This document shows positions 10,858 through 34,114 of a stretch of DNA of 64,000 nt, in pieces. The DNA is taken from the NCBI GenBank assembly GCA_033782935.1, contig JAWQEG010003714.1:1-64000 (forward strand), given 5' to 3'. The notes beneath the pieces are model-generated. The model saw only the letters and a program-made list of their open reading frames with translations, was not told the origin of the DNA and did not search any database. This stretch comes from Petrolisthes cinctipes (lineage: Eukaryota; Arthropoda; Malacostraca; Decapoda; Porcellanidae). The translations under genes and the position numbers were made by a program. The first letter of the stretch is position 1. Each line of letters begins with the position of its first letter.

Positions 10858-10878
10858 TTCTACTAAGTATAAGACACT

Positions 10879-10880
<2 letters not shown>

Positions 10881-10929
<49 letters not shown>

Positions 10930-11015
10930 TGTGTGTTAATAATATACCAAGTAGAAAATCCAACCAGAGAGAGAGAGAGAATCCAACACACACACACACA
11001 GAGAGAGAGAATCCA

Positions 11016-11056
<41 letters not shown>
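10881..11056. repeat. (GA)n/(CA)n microsatellite block
   Basis: Several GA tracts and short CA tracts with a repeated AATCCAACACAC spacer; TTAATAATATACCAA occurs on both sides. Confidence 0.85.
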
Positions 11057-11057
<1 letters not shown>

Positions 11058-11340
11058 ATTAATATACCAACAAGTAAAAAAAAAAACAACCAGAGTTAGT
11101 TAGTCAGTCAGTCCAACATACATATAAGAGTAATAATTAAATACTATAATAGTGACTCACTCTTAGTACCTGTATACCTTAACCTTCACTCATCATTATT
11201 ATTACAACAACTCTCTCTTGTATCTTCTCTTTAATGCCAAGTTCTCCTGACCTAATTCATTTCTTTCATTCGTCTCCATGTTTACTTCCTCCATCCCCTT
11301 CCAGTCTTAACACACTCCATTTATTTATCAACTTTCTTAA

Positions 11341-11500
11341 TTAAAGGGAGATTATTTTATTGGTGAATTAAAAGGTCTGTGATTCCTCCAAACTATTATG
11401 ACACGTAAAAGATCCCCTATTAGTACCATTAAGGGTGTCTGTTTTCTGGTATAGTTATGAGAAATCAGTAGCCTTCCAATTTACTTACCAGAGAATCTCC
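11341..11500. mobile_element. TTAA-type foldback element, subfamily A
   Basis: TTAA-AGGGAGATTATTTTATTGGT to ACCAGAGAATCTCCC. Contains ATTAGTACCATTAAGGG, the uninterrupted version of the site hit by M1 at 9615. Confidence 0.78.
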
Positions 11501-11504
11501 CAAT

Positions 11505-11790
11505 CTTCCTTTCCTCCCTTTCCTGGTTGTAATTCTTTCCCACTCTCCCTCCCTCCTTTACGGATTACTTATTCTTTCCTCCCTCCCTCTCTATACCTTC
11601 CCTCCCTCCCTCTCTCCTTTCCGGACTATTATTCTTTCCTCCCTCTGCACTTGTCCTTTCCTCCATCTCTCTCTCTCCCTCCCTCCCTTCCCTCCTTCCC
11701 CCCTTCCCTCCTTCCCCCCTTCCCTCCCTCCTTTCCGGACTATTATTCTTTCCTCCCTCTGCACTTGTCCTTTCCTCTCAAGGACATAGT
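11505..11790. repeat. Pyrimidine-rich CCTCC/TCTTTC minisatellite
   Basis: Imperfect tandem blocks containing TTTCCGGACTATTATTCTTT and TGCACTTGTCCTTTCCTC, each at least twice. Confidence 0.8.
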
Positions 11791-12245
11791 TCTTAGAAAT
11801 CCCAGAGATCGGTCATAATTCTATCATTATATACCTCCCCCAGTATCTCTCCCCCCCCCCCTCTATCTCTCTCTCACACACATACACACACACCAAAGTA
11901 GATAGCCTAGTCCACTCTATCCTTCATCCTCACTTCGCTTTCACTCGAACTGTGAGAGAGAGAGAGACTGTGTGTGGGTGTGTTAAGTAGGTTATTTCCT
12001 GTACGCTTCTGTGTAGTAATGAGATATAGATATAATTTCGTGTACGCCTGTGTGTGTGTGTGTGTGACCTTGATGGTGTTACTAGTAGGTCACGGGCAGT
12101 CAGCCAGCCAGCCAGCCAGCCAGGTACAAGTATAGAAGTGCTGGGTCAAGTTCGTAGAAAGGCGAGGTGAAGACAGTGTTCGAGGCGAGGGAGAGAAAGT
12201 GGGTGCATGGAGGATATAATAAAGATGCACCAGAGTCGAGTTGAA

Positions 12246-12377
12246 TTAATGGGAAGTCTTTCAAATATTGCCACGAAACACACACACACCTACTGTATAT
12301 GGATGGAGTCCGTTTCGTGGCATAGTTAGGAGGAATCAGAAGCCACCAATTCTCATACACGGTCACAGGGTCCTTAA
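12246..12377. mobile_element. TTAA-type foldback element, subfamily B
   Basis: TTAA-TGGGAAGTCTTTCAAATATT to GTCACAGGGTCC-TTAA. The loop holds CACACACACACCTACTGTAT, a plausible seed for the expanded loop of the copy at 7851-9005. Confidence 0.75.
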
Positions 12378-12534
12378 ACGGAGATTCTCTTGTTGGGAAA
12401 TTGGAGGCAAGTCTTTCAAATATTGCCATGAAACTCTCACACACACCTACTGTATATGGAAGGAGTCTGTTTCTCGGCACAGTTTAGAGGAATTAGAGAC
12501 CTTCAAAATCACCAACAAAAGAATCTCCCCTTAA
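12374..12534. mobile_element. TTAA-type foldback element, A/B hybrid
   Basis: A-type ends (GGAGATTCTCTTGTTGG and GAATCTCCCC-TTAA) surround a B-type middle (CAAATATTGCCATGAAAC and a CTACTGTATATGGAAGGAGT loop). It shares its left TTAA with the preceding B copy. Confidence 0.75.
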
Positions 12535-12545
12535 ATAATAGAGAA

Positions 12546-12714
12546 TTAATCTGATGTGGGTAAATTGCAAGCAGCCTACTTATATATATATAAATAGCCT
12601 TGCTGCAACACACACACACACACCTCCCAGTCTCGTAATACTTAAGGATTGTGTTTCCTGGCATGTACAGTTTGAAGGAATCAGTAGGACCCACACCAGA
12701 CCTGCCTCCCTTAA
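12546..12714. mobile_element. Divergent TTAA-flanked element
   Basis: Bounded by TTAA. Contains TTTCCTGGCATGTACAGTTT and GAAGGAATCAGTAGG, matching the shared core. The left half is strongly diverged. Confidence 0.5.
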
Positions 12715-13197
12715 TTTAAAAAAAAAAAAGGAATAGGTTGTAGAGGGTAATGTAGGCTACAGTATTTGGGTTTATACATAGCCTAGTGCAAAGAGTTTTT
12801 GTGTGTTGTTATTCACCAGCAGCTGTCTGGCGTCTTTATCGGCAGCTTATACAATGAATAAATACTTGTATCCATCACTTCATATTACACTCAGTCCCTC
12901 ATTGAAAACCACCAAATGTTTTCCCAGCCTTGTGTTGTTCATTACCATACAGACTAAAATAATTACTAAGCCTGTGGCAAGAGGAAAGTGCTAAGTTTAA
13001 TAATCTTATATCAAGGGCCTAGCCTACTGTACTTATGATTATATCCTCCAGGAAAGAGTACAGCATTTAATTCATGAGTATAGCTGGAATCTCACACCCA
13101 TACACCCTATCCCCCTTGCTCAAAGAGTGACAGGACAGGAACTGCAAATTACTGACTACCTAGCCTAACCTATTCATTTTTCAAGGCCCCATCACAT

Positions 13198-13200
<3 letters not shown>

Positions 13201-13239
<39 letters not shown>
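13201..13239. repeat. (CT)n microsatellite
   Basis: Pure CT dinucleotide tract. Confidence 0.95.
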
Positions 13240-13244
<5 letters not shown>

Positions 13245-13885
13245 TATGCTGTAGGCTACCCGGATCTCCTTTACAAAACATATATATTATCTAGTATTTA
13301 CGTACGTCGTCTATTTATCATAAAGGAAAACTTTGGGAGTCGTGGTTGGGAAATTCGCTGGCATTTGTGCGTGTCATTACAACGAACGAACACACAAACA
13401 GACACGGTATCTGCACTATGGTTTTGTCATCTCACTTCCCTAATAGCCTAATCCTGGATGGGCAAGTCAACATAAGGGAATAACGCCAATAATTGCAATC
13501 TTATGAACGGAGTATAATTATGTGTGTGTACAAGTAGGCTAACGTAGCGGTGTTTAGGATTAATTAACAATACAGAAATTAACAGTTACGAAGAATTGAC
13601 AGAAACATTAACCAGGGAAATAGGCAAAACTACAGTATCCATAAACAGATCCTTCTTAATTAGTGAACATGTAAAGTTTTTCGGATAATTTATTCACACC
13701 CTGTATACATTTGGCCTCAGGAATCCGACTACACTTGTCACTTTTCCAGTAATGTTTTTTGGGTAATACTTGAATCAGTCAGTCAGTCAGCAGAACAATG
13801 GCTACAGTATATAATTATGTGATAAATAAAGATGACCCCTTTCAACCAATGCTCTGTGTGCCAATTATTCCTGAGGCAAACTGTA

Positions 13886-14052
13886 CACTCTCAATCCATA
13901 ATTTGTACCCAAGTCTTGTTGAAGTTTCGAAGCACTTGACATAGTAGTGAACCAATTACAACGCATATCCTGTTTCATATTTGCTTGAGCTCGCTTAATA
14001 CTCGATCAGGTTATTCGAAGCAAGCCTGGATACACATTTTGGATTACAAGTG
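13886..14052. mobile_element. TA-flanked element M1, copy 3 (intact)
   Basis: TA-CACTCTCAATCCATAATTTG to ATTTTGGATTACAAGTG-TA, 167 bp. It provides the uninterrupted reference for the nested copy at 9615-9960. Confidence 0.8.
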
Positions 14053-14356
14053 TACATAGGTTACATCTAACAAGTTTTAAATAAGCTCGCAATTCTTACT
14101 AACCTGTTTGGGAGAGGTTGTGACGCATGTACAGTACAGTATATACTCTGTTGGTTAGGTTCCTTGTAGCAGGACTCGGAAAGACCATGTATGAGCCTCA
14201 GGGCAGTCAATAATAGCAGGAGTTGGTGGGGAACTTGGGACCAGTTTTTGTCATCACACTCAACAGGTCGCTGGTGGGAGTTAGTTGGTGGTGGCCGGGA
14301 TGGCAACTGTGGAGGGGGAAACGTGATCGCAGTAGTATTCACAGGGACCATATTAA

Positions 14357-14457
14357 TTAAAGGGGTGCGGGAATAGGGGGACAGGCTTGGGGGGGGGGGT
14401 GCGGGAGTAGGGGGACAGGCTTGGGGGGGGGGTTAGGGGGGTGCGGGAATAGGGGTG
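14357..14457. mobile_element. Partial G-rich TTAA element
   Basis: TTAA-AGGGGTGCGGGAATAGGGGG followed by ACAGGCTTGGGGGG units, like 9002-9332 but lacking the C-rich half and the right TTAA. Confidence 0.6.
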
Positions 14458-14833
14458 CATACGATGGCGTACACTCGTGATACGTAATTTCTGACCAGAG
14501 TGTGAGGAGCAGAAAGCTTCGTTCGAATCGCCTGGTATATTGCTCATTTCCCCACTCAATACACATATATATAGAGGCTGAGTTTGAATGCAGGGTATGT
14601 GTGCGTGTGTGTGCCTGTATGTTGTTCATCTCTGGTTAGGGGTTAGGTATCACGAGTGTACCATGACTTTCTTGCATACGACCATCAGTACCATAAATAA
14701 TTAATAGCTAGCTCGGACTTACTATTAAGGTATTGACGTATTGCCAACTTCACTGTGAATTATGATCTCTACCAGCTAGAGTATACATGTAAAATTATGA
14801 TGGTAAAAATATGGTGAAGAATATATTAAAAGA

Positions 14834-14839
<6 letters not shown>

Positions 14840-14864
<25 letters not shown>

Positions 14865-14912
14865 ATGTTAAAAAAAGAAAAAAATGAGAGAGAGAGAGAG
14901 AGGGGGGGGGGG
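14840..14912. repeat. (GA)n microsatellite
   Basis: Two GA tracts separated by an A-rich spacer, ending in a short G run. Confidence 0.85.
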
Positions 14913-15555
14913 AGGATTAGCATTGGAGGGACAGCTACGGTAACATAATAATAATAATAAAAAAAAATATTATACGGTACTGGAAAGGACAGAGACCACG
15001 TGGGAACAAACGATTTAAGGGGATATTTTTTTTGTTACCGAAGATAAAGTCACTACAAGGACATCAACATTGATAACCTTATACATGCACAAAAATGGGG
15101 ATATGGGCAAGTACAGAGACCATGCAGTAAAAACAGTCACACAACTAACCAAAACGGGTATACAACAAACAAAAACATCCTATTACATTATGTTGTGTAA
15201 AGTCAGTGACAAGGACACTATCGAAACATCATGAAAAAAAAAAATAAAAAAAAAAAAAAATAATAATAATGGTATACTCAACTTTTTAGTTTATTTTGCA
15301 TTCTATTTTTATTTACGAAAATATACCCGCTCCCTCGTTTAATTCCCTTTTCTTTTTTTTCAGCAATTATGGTACCTTGCAATCTAAGTAAAAATCAGTA
15401 AAAATATTTAAAATTTACCCAACCAAGTACTTAATTTGTAACTTGTAAACACTGAAATATTCGCCGAAAAACGTGTATCGAAGGCCACCTTACAAAAAAA
15501 AAAAAAAAAAAAAAAAAAGAAGGGAATCTGTGTACTGTATTTACGTCTTAAATTA

Positions 15556-15704
15556 TTAAAAGGGCCCTGCGCTCGCGTATGAAAATTGGAGGCTTCTGAT
15601 TCCTCCTGACCATCCTACGAAACAATCTCCTTCCATACAGGTGGTGTTTCGTGGTAATATTTGAAGGACTCGTTTACCTCCAATTTTCTGACAGGGTCCC
15701 TTAA
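15556..15704. mobile_element. TTAA-type foldback element, subfamily B
   Basis: TTAA-AAGGGCCCTGCGCTCGCGTA to GACAGGGTCCC-TTAA with core GATTCCTCCTGACCATCCTAC / TTTCGTGGTAATATTTGAAG. Confidence 0.82.
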
Positions 15705-15840
15705 TAAAATTTGTTTAACAGGATAATATTATAGCTTTGGTTAGCCACGTGGGTACACATGGAGACAGAGGGAACTACATACTGTATATTATAACAAAAA
15801 CAACTTTATTATCTGGTGGTCATGGCTAGTAGGGATGGGG

Positions 15841-16110
15841 GTAAAGGTATGGACAAGGATAGGGATTGGGGGACTGGGGATAGGGATAGGGGGACTGTGG
15901 TTAAGGATAAAGGGACTGGGGGTAGGGATAGAGGGGCTGGGGGTAGGGATAGAGGGACTGTGGGTAGGGATAGAGGGGCTGGGGGTAGGGATAGAGGGAC
16001 TGTGGTTAAGGATAGAGGGACTGTGGGTAAGGATAGGGGGGACTGGGGGTAAAGATAGGGGGGACTTAGGGTAAGAATAGGGGACTGGGGGTTAAGGTTA
16101 GGGGACAGGG
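15841..16110. repeat. G-rich minisatellite
   Basis: About a dozen units near 21-24 bp of the form GGGACTGGGGGTAGGGATAG. Runs of three or more G are regularly spaced, so intramolecular G-quadruplexes are possible. The Gly/Asp/Arg-rich open frames look like repeat translations. Confidence 0.85.
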
Positions 16111-16288
16111 ATTCAGGATAGGCACTAGGGGGTAAAGCTACATGCAGTGGATTGAGAAAGGGATAGGAATTACCAGGAACAAGGAAGGGTAGGCTGGGAC
16201 AGAAGCAATTACCAAGTACACAGGCAGGTAGGCTAGTCCTTAATGTAAAATAAATAATAATAATTGTTTCCTGCAGGTAGTCCCTAAC

Positions 16289-16289
<1 letters not shown>

Positions 16290-16322
<33 letters not shown>

Positions 16323-16336
16323 ATAATAATAATAAT
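16290..16336. repeat. Poly(A) run with (AAT)n
   Basis: About thirty A residues followed by TAA units. Confidence 0.85.
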
Positions 16337-16460
16337 GGTTTCCTAAAGGTAGTTCATGTTTCGTAAGTTTGGGGTTTTACGTAAGGACAGCTTTTTACTC
16401 TTGCTGAACACACATTATTTTTCTGTATTTAATAATTGACAAAGTTGATCTCCTCTCCCT

Positions 16461-16636
16461 TTAAGGACCTGTTGCTGCTATTGTCTGTGATCGTGTATGA
16501 GAGTTAATTGGTTGTTTCTGATTCCTCCTGACTTGACTATTATGCCACGAAACAAGATCCTTCATTATAGGTGGTGTTTCGTTGAAGGACTATCGCTAAC
16601 CTTCAATTTTCTGACTACATCACAGGATCCTCCCAT
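16461..16636. mobile_element. TTAA-type foldback element, subfamily B
   Basis: TTAA-GGACCTGTTGC...TGTGATCGTGTATGAGAG at the left and ACATCACAGGATCC at the right; the right TTAA is lost. Core GATTCCTCCTGAC and GCCACGAAACAAG / GGTGTTTCG. Confidence 0.7.
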
Positions 16637-17000
16637 AAAATTCTATCAATCTCGATAGCTCTTAATTACTTTCATGCATATATGGTTACAGTATTATATA
16701 TAAAAAAAAAAAGCAAAATTTTCAAGGCCGCGGTGTAATTACGAAAACGATATAACAAACTGTACAATAAAGTCGATAAAAGAAAAGTAAAATATCATAT
16801 AGGGTAAGTTAGTGAGGTGTAGAGGACAACGAGGAATCTATAATTATCTAAACGAGACAAAATTATCACTAGATAGGAGGATGGTGGACGGGAAACTTAG
16901 GAAATATATAGCTAGTGATAGACCCTAATATATTATCTCGATTGCAATGCCGCCATTACTCTACCTCCCCTTCCTAAACTTTCAAAACAATGTCGAGCCA

Positions 17001-17124
17001 TATTCAAGAACATTTGTGGTGTATACGATGGCATGGTAACGGTACGACGGCTCTGTTGTCTATCTATGGAGCCATCGTATAGTTACCACATCATCGTATG
17101 CACCACAATGGTTCTTGCATATGG
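17001..17124. mobile_element. Palindromic element D, copy 1
   Basis: TATTCAAGAACATTTGTGGT...CATCGTATGCACCACAATGG then TTCTTGCATA. The arms are long inverted repeats about a TCTATGGAGCC centre. One of seven copies in the window. Confidence 0.75.
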
Positions 17125-17691
17125 ATCAATTTATATATCGTGACTCAATATATTATAAATTCACGTCTTATTGGCAGAGTTTATAATTAATTGCTTCATA
17201 TGACATATCCTCGAAAATACACTCCTTGTCCTTTGAAGTTAATTAATAGTTCCTAAAGTCAAGATATAAATAAATATTGAAAATACACGTCTAAATCACT
17301 CGCCTTCACCCCAGTTTAGTTATATAATGGTTCCTACAGTAAACTTGTAATTAATAATGAAAACACACGTGTCTAAAATACTCTAAAAATCACTCACCTT
17401 CACTCCACTTTAGTTTCCATCTTCCCTTATTTAGTGGCGTCCATTTTTCACTACCTATCAGCAGGCAAACCACTTATTTTTTTTTTTTTTTTTAACTATC
17501 GTTTTTGAGACATGCTGCAGGTAAAATGTGAACTAAAATATCAAGTCTAAGTGATGGAAAGGAACATATACTTTATCGATTTTTTTAAACACATGCTTCA
17601 GGTGATTTTTTAAAGTGAAATATCAACAAGCATTTTTTCTTTCTATTTCCTACCTGTTTGCTGTCACTCCTCTTTATCATGCACCCTTTTG

Positions 17692-17745
17692 TGACGCTAT
17701 ATGACTTCGCTGTTCCGGCGTGTAATATCAATCAATTAATTACTG
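17692..17745. repeat. Dispersed GGCGCC-core repeat, inverted copy
   Basis: GACGCTATATGACTTCGCTG followed by TAATATCAATCAATTAATT, the complement of the block at 3283-3345 with changes. Confidence 0.5.
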
Positions 17746-17820
17746 TGGGATATGACAGTTCAGGGAGGGGGGTATAATAATTAGCGTTTACAAATACATA
17801 CCTCTTTTGCAACAATGGTC

Positions 17821-17946
17821 GTATTCAAGAACATTTGTGGTGTATACGATGGCATGGTACCGGTACTATGGGCTCAATTGTTTGTCTATGGAGCCGTCGT
17901 ATCGGTACCACGCCATCGTATACACCACGGATGTTGTTAAATATGA
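17821..17946. mobile_element. Palindromic element D, copy 2
   Basis: GTATTCAAGAACATTTGTGG to CGTATACACCACGGATGTTG, with GGCATGGTACCGGTAC / GTACCACGCCATC arms. Confidence 0.78.
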
Positions 17947-18330
17947 TGACTGAGTGAATAGGAGTGATGACAATGGTTGACAACTATCGACTAATAATTT
18001 GGCGCGCAATTTTAATCTATTAATTTCGTTTCACATATTTTAATTGAATATTTTTACCCCCTGATCATTATTTTTCTTATATGGGAATTTTTGTAAGTAG
18101 GAAAAAACTGTCTATAAAGTACGTTTACTTATATTTTGAATGATTTATTTAATTTGTTTTCATCTTTAAAGTAGTATGACCTATTAGCTATACAGTAGAT
18201 GCATACCTATTAATTAAAGATGTTTTCAAAATCAATTTAAAATAATAACTTTTTTAGACACAATTTAATGGCGAATTTAATGCTGTACTGTAATATTAAT
18301 AGATTATAATGGCACTTATTTGTTTATGTA

Positions 18331-18475
18331 TGGACCGTATGCAAGAACATTCATGGTGTTGACGGTGGTGTGGTACCGGTACGATGGCTCTGACGTAGTG
18401 TTTTGTGTTATGTATGGAGTCATTGTACCGGTACCACACCATCGTATGCACCATGGATCGATGTTCTTGAATACT
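18331..18475. mobile_element. Palindromic element D, copy 3
   Basis: GTATGCAAGAACATTCATGG to GCACCATGGATCGATGTTCT then TGAATAC, with matching ACCGGTAC/GTACCGGT arms. Confidence 0.75.
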
Positions 18476-18481
18476 GCCCCA

Positions 18482-18482
18482 T

Positions 18483-18525
<43 letters not shown>

Positions 18526-18575
18526 TTGTCCTTTTATTGGAGCAAGGAGAAAGAGAGAGAGAGGTTGTCCTTCTA
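18482..18575. repeat. (GA)n block with a duplicated flank
   Basis: GA tract, then TTGTCCTTTTATTGGAGCAA repeated as TTGTCCTTCTATTAGAGCAA. Confidence 0.75.
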
Positions 18576-18822
18576 TTAGAGCAAGGTCTTATGGCTTATA
18601 AAGGTTATTGGAACAGGAAAAATAAAGTGAAAACTCAATTCAGGCAAAAAAAAAAAACTAAATTACGACTACATTACATTACATTATTACATACACGTAC
18701 ATATTAATTTTCAGAGACCACCTTGTAATTAATTTGTCATGACATTAATTGTAAGGAATATAATTAACATTCTTATGAATTAACTCGCACTACTGATTTT
18801 ACATATTAGGCTTCTTTTGTAC

Positions 18823-18865
<43 letters not shown>

Positions 18866-18877
18866 TTATTATTATTA
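18823..18877. repeat. (ATT)n microsatellite
   Basis: About eighteen ATT units with one interruption. Confidence 0.9.
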
Positions 18878-18965
18878 AAGTTGCAAGGGCAAGGGGGATC
18901 TTTAATTATTTGCTACTTGAGCGTATTGGGGACCTCTGCCTTTACATGTGAATTACTCCATGGGC

Positions 18966-19096
18966 CATATGCAAGAATTAACGTTCGTGGTGTTGATGAT
19001 GGTGTGGTACTGGTATGAAGGCTGTATTGTTTGTCTATGGAGTCATCGTACCGGTACCACACCATCGTCAATACAGCAGATGTTCTTGCATACAGG
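18966..19096. mobile_element. Palindromic element D, copy 4
   Basis: CATATGCAAGAATTAACGTTC...TGTTCTTGCATACAGG. It ends under 200 bp upstream of the first gene's coding start. Confidence 0.72.
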
Positions 19097-19283
19097 CGGC
19101 CCCATAGACTGTACACAATTGACTTCGGAAACTCTCATTAAAAAAAAACGCCTGGTATGAAAGGCGGCCCCATATAGACTACCATTATTAATACTTTGGA
19201 AACAGGGTCAAAATAGCAGCTACAAAACCCAAGTGTAGCCTATACTGCTGTACTGTAAAATTAATATGTGTTTAAATTACAGG

Positions 19284-31278
<11,995 letters not shown>

Positions 31279-31895
31279 ACCAGGTAGTACTTCATCAACA
31301 TCCTCATAGAAAACATTGAACATTATTGAAAATAAGGACTGGATGGACCAGTATGGATTATGCGAATACCTTTTTACTGTATACGTTTTAGAATTTGGCT
31401 CCCCTTCAGGCCCTCGCTAATCCCCGTGAGTTCAATTATCCCTCCTTTCCTTCATTTTTCATTGTACTTCCCGTCTCTCTTCTCTATTTTTTCCCTCATT
31501 CTACAGGGTCATCTTGGCCTAGCACAATGTTCATTTTTCCTTTTAATTTCAGTACCAACTGTACTACAATCATCCCACCTCTTCTCCAGACCCTTTTCTA
31601 ATCAGCACAAAGCCAGTCCTGCAGTGGACTATAACAAACTGTAATGAATGGATGGATGTTCATGTTAGTGTGATAGACAGTACGAGAGAGTAATTAACTT
31701 TTAAACAGTGATTAATCAAATTAGTTGTGATTTTGTGATTATTACCTACTTTGTTTGTATAATTTATTACCTTAAGTGTCTTCTTAGATTGTCACAATTA
31801 TTTGTTGTCCTTAGCTTAGAAGTTTATAGTTGTGCACAATATTTTAATCTCTGTATTTTAATTATTAAGGTTTGGCAGTTACTGTACAATTCCAT

Positions 31896-31901
31896 AATAA
31901 A
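31896..31901 (+). promoter_or_regulatory. Candidate polyadenylation signal for gene 1
   Basis: AATAAA about 620 bp after the stop; a second AATAAA is at 31978-31983. Which is used is unknown. Confidence 0.4.
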
Positions 31902-33276
31902 TGTATCTGTATTAGAATCCCATGTATAATATAATTGTATAGGCTAATCATGACAAACATTGGGAATATTTGTCTCTAATAAAGTTCTATGCCAAATTTC
32001 ATGAAGATATATAATGTGATCCCACTCCAAAAAGAAATCCTCCCAGATCTTCGGCCCTCGCTTATAATAAATTGTAGCAGTGGCATTGTTTTGGCTTTTA
32101 ATTTTTCCTTAGTTTGAGGCTGATGTAGTGGCCTGCTGATTGAAGGTGTGGTACAGACAAGAGTCCTAATAAATATCCAGATCTGCTTGGATGCTGGTGG
32201 AGTATTAAATGAGCTACAGAAAGTATGTGAAAGAATAAGTATTTAATTGGTTTACAAATACATCTGATTCCAAACTTCATCAAGACCTGTATACTGTACT
32301 TATTGCGGCTTGTGACTACAAAAGAGACGAGTGGAAATGATCGTAAGGAATGGTGGAGTGTGATTGTGATAAAGATGATGTGGATATGAGTGAGAGGGTC
32401 TGATGAAGGCAGAGGTTGTGTGGAAGTGTCTCAGTGGTGGAAGTTGAGATGTGGCAAGGAAATACACTATACAGTACGATGGTGGAAGGGGAGAGAGAGG
32501 TTAATGGTGATAAAAACTGATAATGATGGAGACTGGTTTTGGCATGAAGTGTCTGGCAGAGGTGAAGCTGAGAAGGAAACTATTAAAAAGACTTGCAGTA
32601 TAGGGAAGTATCTCCATCAAAACTTCATATTACACAAAGAATTAAATTATTTTGAGATTGAAATCATTTTTGAGGTATTCCTGAAGAATTGTCATACTGT
32701 ACAAAAGAGACTTCATTAATTTGTCACTGGATATGAAAATGTAAACTTTAAACAAGAGAAGAAAAACTGGGAAAATGTTCAAATAAAAAAAAAAAAAAAA
32801 AAAAAGTTAAAGCGCCGTTGAAAAGGAAAACTCGTTGCTAGTTGTCGTAATGTTTATTATGTTTTGTTTACTTGTGAGCACCATGCTTGTTTGTGACAGT
32901 GACAGTACCAAGATCTTGAGAAAAAATGTCGAGTTCTATAATTATCATTGTGGATATATTGCTTCAGGTAAAGTATTTATGTAGCAATATCCTCTGTTAT
33001 ATATTTAGTGTTTATAATATACATAAGATATTATATATTTAGTGTTTATAACATACATAAGACATAATATATTTAGTGTTTATAACATACATAAGACATG
33101 AAGCTTGTATTATAATAGAGTACAGTAATTTACCTCCAGTATTAATTAAAATAGGCTGGAATCACTTACCTTCAGTATTATTGGATTGCTTAATTACAGA
33201 CCCCCGTGATGTAGTAAGAAAATTGAAAATAATTTGCAAGTCCTTGAAACACCACCAACATTACAGGAGCTTGTTT

Positions 33277-34010
33277 GGTAAATATTGAATGAATTACCGT
33301 TATTGGGTACGGTTTTTCTACCTTCATTAATCACTTAGGTATTTATTGAAAGAATTACCGTTTTGCAGCAGTGTTGCCAGATCCGGTTGGGTCCCAGTAT
33401 TTTGCCCCAGTCATTTATTGTACTTTATCACGATTATTTCCCGGTAGTTTGCCCAGGTTAGGTTCCGGTAGTTTGCCCAGGTTAGGTCCCGGTAGTCTGA
33501 TGCGGTCTAGGTTAGGTTAGGTCAGGTCAGGTAAGGTCAGACTAATTTCAAAATGCCCCATTTGCGTATGCCCTATCTTGGAAATGGGGCATTTGCGGAG
33601 AAAATGCCATAGAAGAAAATAGTCTTAGAATGGTCTAAATAAGTGGGTAATGAAGGTAGAAAAAACGTACGCAATAACGGTAATTCATTCAATATTTACC
33701 ATCACTTATTTAGACCATTCTAAGACTATTTTCTTCTATGGCATTTTCTCCGCAAATGCCCCATTTCCAAGATAGGGCATATTCAAATGGGGCATTTTGA
33801 AATTAGCCTGACCTTACCTGACCTGACCTAACCTAACCTAGACCGCATCAGACTACCGGGACCTAACCTGGGCAGACTACCGGGACCTAACCTGGGCAAA
33901 CTACCGGGAAATAACCGTGGTAAAGTACAGAAAATGACCGGGCCAAAGTACTGGGACCTAGCCGGATCTGGCAACACTGCTACAAAACGGTAATTCTTTC
34001 AATAAATACC
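33277..34010. mobile_element. hAT-like miniature element H, outer copy, with a self-insertion
   Basis: Ends GGTAAATATTGAATGAATTACC and ...GGTAATTCTTTCAATAAATACC, flanked by the perfect 8-bp duplication GCTTGTTT (33269-33276 and 34011-34018). Without the inner copy it would be about 363 bp. No transposase. The 8-bp duplication is the hAT hallmark; assignment to that superfamily is inferred. Confidence 0.9.
33338..33700. mobile_element. hAT-like element H, inner copy inserted in opposite orientation
   Basis: GGTATTTATTGAAAGAATTACC to GGTAATTCATTCAATATTTACC, flanked by the perfect 8-bp duplication ATCACTTA (33330-33337 and 33701-33708). Body contains GGTCCCGGTAGT and TTAGG-like tracts. Being inverted, it pairs with the distal part of the outer copy over some 300 bp. 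Confidence 0.92.
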
Positions 34011-34114
34011 GCTTGTTTTTGTGGCATAGTCAGTCAGGACTCGGGAGGAATCAGATCTCGTACACATTTTTCAAAATGCACTGGTGCACACGTATTTCAT
34101 TATATAAAAATATG

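Larger units (their letters stand above)
1..19283. other. Gene-free upstream region dominated by repeats
   Basis: I found no credible exon here on either strand. Long open frames are translations of CA, GA, GT, GGAA or TAA tracts. The content is simple repeats, minisatellites, TTAA- and TA-flanked palindromic elements and unassigned AT-rich DNA, itemised separately. The coding start of the first gene is at 19284. An untranslated exon or promoter for it could lie in the distal part of this span, but I see no TATA-type signal that I trust. Confidence 0.7.
33190..34060. mobile_element. Subfamily B TTAA element interrupted by nested hAT-like elements
   Basis: Left arm TTAA-TTACAGACCCCCGTGATGTA...AAATTGAAAATAATTTGCAA; right arm GTTTTTGTGGCATAGTCAGT...GGGAGGAATCAGA. 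The break is exactly at the 33277-34010 insertion. Confidence 0.65.

Noticed and set aside
10500..11099. 199-residue plus-strand open frame
   Set aside because: It crosses a subfamily A transposon and GA/CA microsatellites; no domain or splice context.
15816..16074. Gly/Asp/Arg repeat open frames upstream of gene 1
   Set aside because: Two overlapping frames are open across a G-rich minisatellite, so openness is explained by the repeat rather than by coding.
32390..32719. 109-residue plus-strand open frame in the intergenic region
   Set aside because: Composition is not protein-like over its length, no family features are visible, and there is no supporting splice or neighbour context.
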